From an uncultured bacterium (GTDB taxonomy: Bacteria > Bacteroidota > Bacteroidia > Bacteroidales > CAIXTV01): 38,147 nucleotides of DNA. The notes below the pieces were generated by a model. It saw nothing but the letters and a program-made list of their open reading frames with translations. It was not told where the DNA came from and ran no database searches. Each line of letters starts with the position of its first letter. Position 1 is the first letter of the stretch. The DNA lies in the NCBI GenBank assembly GCA_903922465.1, contig CAIXTV010000182.1:1-38147 (forward strand), given 5' to 3'. Of this stretch, positions 33,584-38,147 are shown piece after piece. The position numbers were made by a program, and so were the translations under genes.

Positions 33584-34657
33584 TTGAAATTCAGCTCTAT
33601 CATAAGTAAAAGAATTGTTCTATTTCTGCATGTTATCATTTGGATACTTTTACTAATTATACCGGCATTTATTTTACAATACAACAGTAATTTCGATCAG
33701 CATATGCTGATAATTACTTATTTGCAGATTATTTCTTATGCCATTATTTTCTATTTACATTACTTAATCCTCATTCCTAAACTGTTTTTCGGCAATAAGA
33801 AAATATTATATTTTGCTATTAGTGTAGTGCTTATTTTCGCTTTAGGCTTTGCTACTGAAATGCTGAGTCATCCACCGGAAATGGAAAACATGAATCATCC
33901 TTTTTCAGAAGAAGCTCATCATCCACATCACGAGCGTCCTGATTTTCCGTCTCAGAAAAATCTACCCGTCTATAATTTCTTTCTCACATCCTTTTTAGTA
34001 ACAGGCTTTAGCTTGGGACTTAGGTTTTCCGATAAATTATTGCACAACGAAAAACTTCGTAAGGAAACTGAAAACGAAAAGATAAACTCAGAATTGGTTT
34101 TCCTCAAAAGCCAAATGAATCCTCATTTCTTCTTTAATACTTTAAACAATATTTATGCTTTGGTTAGCACCAAATCAGACGATGCTCCCTTTGCAATACT
34201 TAAACTTTCGAAGTTGATGCGATATATGCTTTACGAAACCCAAAAAGGCAACACTCTTTTAGGTCAGGAAATAGAGTTTATGAAAAATTATTTCGACTTA
34301 GTGAAGTTGCGTTTGAGTAATAAAGTTATCGTAAACATTCATTTCCCCGATTCTTATGCCTACATGAGCATTCCGCCTCTATTGTTCATCCCTTTTATCG
34401 AGAATGCATTTAAACATGGCGTGAGCTACAAGGAAGCTTCCACCATTAACATTTCGCTGAAAGTTGAGCAAAACAGCATACATTTCATTTGCGTCAATTC
34501 TATATTCCAGAAAGAAAATGTTAGCCTTGACGACTCCGGAATTGGGCTCGAAAACATTAAAAAACGCCTTGCTTTATTATTTCCCGGCAAGCATAGTTTA
34601 AATATCAGCAAAACCGACAATTTGTTTTCGGTTAACCTTAATATTGAAATGGTATAA
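33584..34657 (+). CDS. LytS-type sensor histidine kinase with His-rich periplasmic loop
   Basis: A 357-residue inner-membrane kinase. Four transmembrane segments lie at about 10-31, 41-64, 74-94 and 127-147. Between the third and fourth is a loop (about 95-126) rich in His and Met: SHPPEMENMNHPF and EEAHHPHHERPDF, with six histidines. By topology it is periplasmic. The cytosolic part has KSQMNPHFFFNTLNNIYAL with phosphoacceptor His181, and an N-box IPPLLFIPFIENAFKHG, then GIGLENIKKRL. This is the His_kinase (PF06580-type) architecture that pairs with LytTR regulators. The start is TTG at 33584, one base after the DUF2490 stop, because a later ATG would delete the first helix. The His-rich loop could bind metal ions; this is inference. 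The LytTR regulator follows 125 nt later. Confidence 0.88.
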   Translation: MKFSSIISKRIVLFLHVIIWILLLIIPAFILQYNSNFDQHMLIITYLQIISYAIIFYLHYLILIPKLFFGNKKILYFAISVVLIFALGFATEMLSHPPEMENMNHPFSEEAHHPHHERPDFPSQKNLPVYNFFLTSFLVTGFSLGLRFSDKLLHNEKLRKETENEKINSELVFLKSQMNPHFFFNTLNNIYALVSTKSDDAPFAILKLSKLMRYMLYETQKGNTLLGQEIEFMKNYFDLVKLRLSNKVIVNIHFPDSYAYMSIPPLLFIPFIENAFKHGVSYKEASTINISLKVEQNSIHFICVNSIFQKENVSLDDSGIGLENIKKRLALLFPGKHSLNISKTDNLFSVNLNIEMV

Positions 34658-34782
34658 AATTTCACACATAACTAAAGTCCTAAGTTCATAGAATAACTAA
34701 TAAGGGAAAAGGTAAAACCTATAAATAAAATAAATCGGGGCCTCCCCTTTCATTAAATTCATTCACTCAACACGAGAATAAA

Positions 34783-35496
34783 ATGCTAAAAGTAATTGCA
34801 ATTGACGATGAACCCTTAGCTTTGCAACTTGTTACAAGTTACATCAAGCAAACTCCTTTTCTTGAACTCGTCGAGAGTTTCGATAGTCCGACCAACACCA
34901 TTGAATATCTCGAAAATGAACATATCGATTTAATCTTTCTAGACATTCAAATGCCCGACCTTAGCGGAACTGAATTTGCACGCATGATAAAGACCGGACC
35001 TAAAATAATTTTCACTACTGCTCACGCTAAATATGCAATTGAGGGATATAAACTCGATGCGGTAGATTATTTATTGAAGCCTTTTAGCTATAATGAGTTT
35101 CTGTTAGCTGCTCAAAAAGCACAACGTCAAATCGAGCTCGAAAACAAATCGGTTGCACAACTCTATACCAACAATGAATTTTTATTCATTAAATCAGATT
35201 ATAAGATACGCCGAATTAATTTCAACGACATCATGTATATCGAAGGGCAGAAAGAATATGTAAAAATCTTTGTCAAGAACGAAGAAATCCCTATTCAATC
35301 AATTATTTCGATGAAAACTCTTGAAAGTAAGCTTCCCGAAACAAAATTTATGCGTGTGCACCGTTCCTTTATCGTAAATCTCGATTGCGTGACCACAGTA
35401 GAACGCTCTCGCATTGTTTTCGGCAAAGTTTATATCCCCATCACTGACCAATATAAAGATAACTTCCAGGATTTTTTGAATAGGAATTTCATATAG
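34783..35496 (+). CDS. LytTR response regulator
   Basis: A 237-residue regulator. The receiver domain (1-120) has Asp8 and Asp9 in AIDDEPLA, phosphoacceptor Asp54 in FLDIQMPDLSG, the Thr switch in IIFTTAH and Lys99 in LLKPFS. The LytTR DNA-binding domain (about 135-237) shows LFIKSDYKIRRINFNDIMYIEGQ and FMRVHRSFIVNL. This pairs with the LytS-type kinase just upstream, as in many Bacteroidota AgrA/LytR systems. It likely binds direct repeats before target genes. No target site could be proven, although the operon promoter at 22830 is one candidate. The 125-nt gap before it shows no clear promoter; a GGGG-CCT-CCCC hairpin lies near 34738. Confidence 0.92.
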   Translation: MLKVIAIDDEPLALQLVTSYIKQTPFLELVESFDSPTNTIEYLENEHIDLIFLDIQMPDLSGTEFARMIKTGPKIIFTTAHAKYAIEGYKLDAVDYLLKPFSYNEFLLAAQKAQRQIELENKSVAQLYTNNEFLFIKSDYKIRRINFNDIMYIEGQKEYVKIFVKNEEIPIQSIISMKTLESKLPETKFMRVHRSFIVNLDCVTTVERSRIVFGKVYIPITDQYKDNFQDFLNRNFI

Positions 35497-35757
35497 CTAT
35501 ATAATAATTGCTTTTATTACCGAAAGGATTTGAAGAAAGTGCAATTACATTAGTAAGAAGTATAAAATTATGCGACGACTAAGCGTATAAAAAGGTGGGC
35601 AATTAAAATTCCTTAAAATAAATATGTTGGGAAGTAAAACTCACTAAAAAACTTATTACTTCAGCCTTAAACCATCATATTCAGGCATATAAGAATTGTG
35701 TTTTGAACTTCATTCGATGCAAAAAGAGCCAATATCAATCCATTTCTAGATTTTGCA

Positions 35758-35988
35758 ACATGAATCAGGTTGATTCATATATGAATCAGAGTGATTCATA
35801 TCGAAATCAGGTTGATTCGTATATGAATCAATTTAATTCATGTTGAAAACAGTTTATTTCGTATATGAATCAATTTAATTCATGTTGAAAACAGTTTATT
35901 TCATATATGAATAAATTTAATTCATGTTGAAAACAGTTTAATTCATATATGAAACAGTTTAATTCATATATGAATTGGAGTGATTCAT
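35758..35988. repeat. Tandem array, 21-bp unit, 11 copies (array 4)
   Basis: Eleven consecutive 21-bp units run from 35758 to 35988, with units starting every 21 bp (35779, 35800, 35821 and so on). The main unit is ATATGAATCAATTTAATTCA plus T, nearly palindromic (TGAATCA ... TGATTCA). Units at 35842, 35884 and 35926 are a variant starting GTTGAAAACAGTTTA. These variants alternate with the main form from 35821 to 35946, giving a 42-bp higher-order period. The array lies in the 833-nt gene-free gap between the LytTR gene and the LolD-like gene. The first part of this gap (35497-35757) shows no feature. Confidence 0.95.
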
Positions 35989-36198
35989 GTTGTTAAGAGA
36001 TTTATTGAAAATAATGAAGATACAATCGGCCGAAATAAAGAGTTTTTTTAAGTAGATTTATACTACAAAATTTCTTACAATTAATCTATAATACCTTGGT
36101 TATTTGAATTTTGGATTTTGGTCTTAAGGCTTGCTAAAAGCTTAAATGTCTAATCGACTAAACGCCCCTATTTATTAACTAAGGACGTAACAAGAACC

Positions 36199-36233
36199 AA
36201 AACCTAACAGGTTGAAAAAACCTGCTAGGTTTT
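36199..36233. repeat. Imperfect hairpin repeat
   Basis: AAAACCTAACAGGTT (36199-36213) pairs with AACCTGCTAGGTTTT (36219-36233), a 15-bp stem with one mismatch and a GAAAA loop. It resembles common dispersed hairpins of Bacteroidota intergenic DNA. The T-run at the 3' end (GGTTTTCC) is short; weak terminator activity is possible. Confidence 0.75.
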
Positions 36234-36251
36234 CCAATCAAATAAAATTCC

Positions 36252-36296
36252 AAAAAAGCTAAAAGCTTAAAAGCCTAAACACCTAAAAAGCTAAAC
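36252..36296. repeat. Short simple repeat of the type AAAAGCTTA
   Basis: The stretch iterates AAAAGCT, AAAAGCTT, AAAAGCCT and AAAAAGCT with spacer TAAAC/ACCT. A shorter form of the same wording lies at about 36135-36150 (CTAAAAGCTTAAATG). It is imperfect, and I see no gene or clear site in it. It lies just before the LolD-gene promoter. Confidence 0.5.
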
Positions 36297-36317
36297 TATA
36301 AATCTAGAAATATTCCC

Positions 36318-36325
36318 TACCTTTG
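36318..36325 (+). promoter_or_regulatory. TAnnTTTG -7 element for the LolD-like gene
   Basis: TACCTTTG, a perfect match, ends 4 nt before the ATG at 36330. The transcript would have almost no leader. The -33 element is unclear. Confidence 0.5.
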
Positions 36326-36329
36326 CCCC

Positions 36330-36983
36330 ATGATTAAAGCAAGGGACATCTATAAATCATACGGAAACGTCAAGGTTTTAAAGGGCATAGAATTCGAAGC
36401 GCAGAAAGGCGAAATTGTGTCGATTGTAGGCGCATCGGGAGCCGGGAAAACCACTTTTCTGCAAATTTTGGGTACGCTCGAAAAAGCCGATTCGGGAAGC
36501 ATCCTTATTGAAGACACTGAAGTGCAAAAGCTCAACGAGAAAAAGCTTTCGGCATTTCGCAATAAATCGATAGGATTTGTGTTTCAATTCCATCATCTCC
36601 TACCCGAGTTCACCACTTTGGAAAACGTATGCATTCCGGCATTAATAGGGAAAACGCCCAAGGCAGAAGCCATTAAAAGAGCCACTGCCCTGCTCGAACA
36701 ACTGGACCTCAGCGACCGTCTTTCGCACAAACCTTCCATGCTTTCGGGTGGCGAACAACAGAGGGTGGCAGTTGCCCGTGCCCTCATCAACAATCCCGCA
36801 GTGATTTTGGCAGACGAACCTTCAGGCAATCTCGATTCGAAGAATGCCAAAGAATTGCATGCGCTTTTCTTTAAATTACGCGATAAATTTCAACAAACCT
36901 TCATCATCGTCACCCACAACGAAGAACTTGCCAATATGGCCGACCGCAAATTGACCATTGCTGATGGACTGATTAATTATTGA
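36330..36983 (+). CDS. lolD: LolD-type ABC transporter ATPase
   Basis: A 217-residue cytosolic ATP-binding subunit of the MacB/LolD group. Walker [10 protein letters not shown] (34-42), Q-loop Gln86 in [18 protein letters not shown], signature [15 protein letters not shown] (138-152), Walker [13 protein letters not shown] (158-169) and H-loop His196 in IVTHNEEL are all intact. The [10 protein letters not shown] segment with a conserved glutamate-rich loop is typical of LolD, which powers release of lipoproteins from the inner membrane for delivery to the outer membrane. No LolC/E permease gene lies beside it here. In Bacteroidota the ATPase and permease genes are often separate. The lolD assignment rests on motif wording; MacB- or FtsE-like relatives are possible. 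Confidence 0.85.
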   Translation: MIKARDIYKSYGNVKVLKGIEFEAQKGEIVSIVGASGAGKTTFLQILGTLEKADSGSILIEDTEVQKLNEKKLSAFRNKSIGFVFQFHHLLPEFTTLENVCIPALIGKTPKAEAIKRATALLEQLDLSDRLSHKPSMLSGGEQQRVAVARALINNPAVILADEPSGNLDSKNAKELHALFFKLRDKFQQTFIIVTHNEELANMADRKLTIADGLINY

Positions 36984-37040
36984 AATCTTTATTTTATTGA
37001 TTTTAAAACAAAACACTTCTCATTAGAATCAAACAAATTT

Positions 37041-37048
37041 TATCTTTG
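37041..37048 (+). promoter_or_regulatory. TAnnTTTG -7 element for the UDP-glucose dehydrogenase gene
   Basis: TATCTTTG, a perfect match, lies 26 nt before the ATG at 37075. No -33 element is visible in the expected place. Confidence 0.5.
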
Positions 37049-37074
37049 CTCTCTCAAACTAAACAAAACACTAT

Positions 37075-38147
37075 ATGAAAATTGTAATCGTAGGCACCGG
37101 ATATGTAGGACTCGTTTCCGGAACTTGCTTTGCCGAAGCAGGTATTGATGTTACCTGTGTTGATATTGATAAAACTAAAATTGATAAACTAAACCAGGGA
37201 ATTTCGCCCATCTACGAACCGGGTTTGGATGAAATGATCATTCGCAACATGGAAAAAGGGAAACTCCATTTCACCACCGACTTAACTTCTTGTCTGAACG
37301 AGGTGGAAGTGGTGTTTAGTGCCGTGGGGACTCCTCCCGACGAAGATGGCAGCGCCGATTTGAAATACGTGCTCGATGTTGCCCATACGGTTGGCAAACA
37401 CATGAACAAACACCTGATGATGGTGACCAAAAGCACCGTTCCCGTAGGCACGGCCAATAAAGTAAAGAAAGCCATTGAAGAAGAACTTCAGCTAAGAGGA
37501 CTTAATATCGATTTTGATATTGCTTCCAATCCCGAATTCTTAAAAGAAGGCGATGCCATTTCCGATTTCATGAAACCGGACAGGATAGTAGTGGGCGTGG
37601 AGTCGGAACGCGCTCAGGAATTGATGAGCAAACTCTATAAACCCTTTACCCTGAATGGTCATCCCATCATTTTCATGGATGTCCCTTCAGCCGAAATGAC
37701 AAAATATGTTGCCAATTCGATGCTGGCAACCAAAATCAGTTTCATGAACGACATTGCCAACCTCTGCGAAATCATAGGTGCCGATGTCAACATGGTTCGT
37801 AAAGGCATAGGCAGCGATTCGCGCATTGGGAATAAATTTATTTATCCCGGAGTAGGCTATGGCGGCTCCTGTTTCCCTAAGGATGTAAAAGCTCTCATAA
37901 AAACTGCTGGCGAAAATGGTTATAGCTTAAGAGTATTAAAATCGGTAGAAGAAGTGAACGACGATCAAAAGTCGGTTCTGTTCAACAAGCTACACAACTA
38001 TTATATAGGCGATTTACAAGGCAAAACCATTGCCATCTGGGGATTATCATTTAAACCCAACACCGACGATATGCGCGAAGCCCCTTCGCTGGTGATTATT
38101 GATAAACTGCTGCAACATGGCTGCAAAGTAATAGCCTACGACCCTGT
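37075..38147 (+). CDS. ugd: UDP-glucose 6-dehydrogenase (3' end cut by window)
   Basis: The visible 357 residues are an almost complete UDP-glucose/GDP-mannose dehydrogenase. The N-terminal NAD-binding Rossmann domain has [17 protein letters not shown] (7-23), VDID and VGTPPDEDG. Next come [20 protein letters not shown] and PDRIVVG, then the dimer helix with [20 protein letters not shown]. The catalytic cysteine is Cys266 in [10 protein letters not shown]. The C-terminal domain begins at about 325 ([23 protein letters not shown]) and runs off the window at residue 357. The enzyme oxidises UDP-glucose to UDP-glucuronate with two NAD+, for capsular and surface polysaccharides. The gene is separated from the LolD gene by 91 nt with its own -7 element. 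Confidence 0.95.
   Translation, partial: MKIVIVGTGYVGLVSGTCFAEAGIDVTCVDIDKTKIDKLNQGISPIYEPGLDEMIIRNMEKGKLHFTTDLTSCLNEVEVVFSAVGTPPDEDGSADLKYVLDVAHTVGKHMNKHLMMVTKSTVPVGTANKVKKAIEEELQLRGLNIDFDIASNPEFLKEGDAISDFMKPDRIVVGVESERAQELMSKLYKPFTLNGHPIIFMDVPSAEMTKYVANSMLATKISFMNDIANLCEIIGADVNMVRKGIGSDSRIGNKFIYPGVGYGGSCFPKDVKALIKTAGENGYSLRVLKSVEEVNDDQKSVLFNKLHNYYIGDLQGKTIAIWGLSFKPNTDDMREAPSLVIIDKLLQHGCKVIAYDP

Noticed and set aside
34735-34752. Short GGGG-CCT-CCCC hairpin before the LytTR gene
   Set aside because: Only four GC pairs with a three-base loop; too small to call a terminator or riboswitch, and its position does not fit a clear role.

Overview
The window is typical Bacteroidota chromosome: low GC, TAnnTTTG-type -7 promoter elements close to start codons, no Shine-Dalgarno-like leaders, and at least seven secreted proteins with type IX secretion (T9SS) C-terminal sorting domains. 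I saw no rRNA, tRNA, CRISPR array or intact insertion sequence. The exact genus cannot be read from the sequence.

Layout. 1-133 is the tail of a fibronectin-III-like protein, followed by a palindromic repeat. 266-4798 holds a short-chain dehydrogenase and a very large secreted papain-like (C1) cysteine peptidase. 5055-8930 is a two-gene unit: a TamA/BamA-like outer-membrane lipoprotein and a RecD-like helicase. 8931-14655 is an accessory stretch read mostly on the minus strand: a 21-bp tandem array, a lone antitoxin-like gene, a PIN-domain toxin/antitoxin pair, a gene fragment, a uracil-DNA-glycosylase-like gene broken by one in-frame stop, a WYL regulator, a DEDDh exonuclease, a small T9SS cargo and a helical protein. 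14914-15208 is a 20-bp tandem array. 15438-22039 carries housekeeping and surface genes: a YyaL-like thioredoxin-domain protein, a Cys-rich membrane protein, a PKD-domain T9SS protein, an EamA transporter and a secreted double-TonB-C protein. 22159-22578 is a degenerate 21-bp array.

The most interesting part is 22887-35496, a run of eleven co-directional genes. The first ten are separated by at most about 40 nt or overlap. In order they encode two tandem secreted arylsulfotransferase-like proteins, a secreted propeller protein, a secreted CotH-type kinase with a lamin-tail domain, a lipoprotein, a secreted YwqK-like protein, a VTC-type polyphosphate polymerase, a DUF4956 membrane protein, a DUF2490 beta-barrel, a LytS-type sensor kinase with a His-rich periplasmic loop, and a LytTR response regulator. 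A good promoter (TTG-N21-TATATTTG) precedes the first gene. I infer a cell-surface modification system with its own regulation; its function is unproven.

35497-36329 is a gene-free gap with a fourth array (21-bp units, 11 copies) and a hairpin. The window ends with a LolD-type ABC ATPase and a UDP-glucose 6-dehydrogenase cut by the window edge.

A pattern across the window: four intergenic arrays share a 20-21 bp period (about two helical turns) but have different unit sequences, and each unit carries its own small dyad. No standard feature type explains this.
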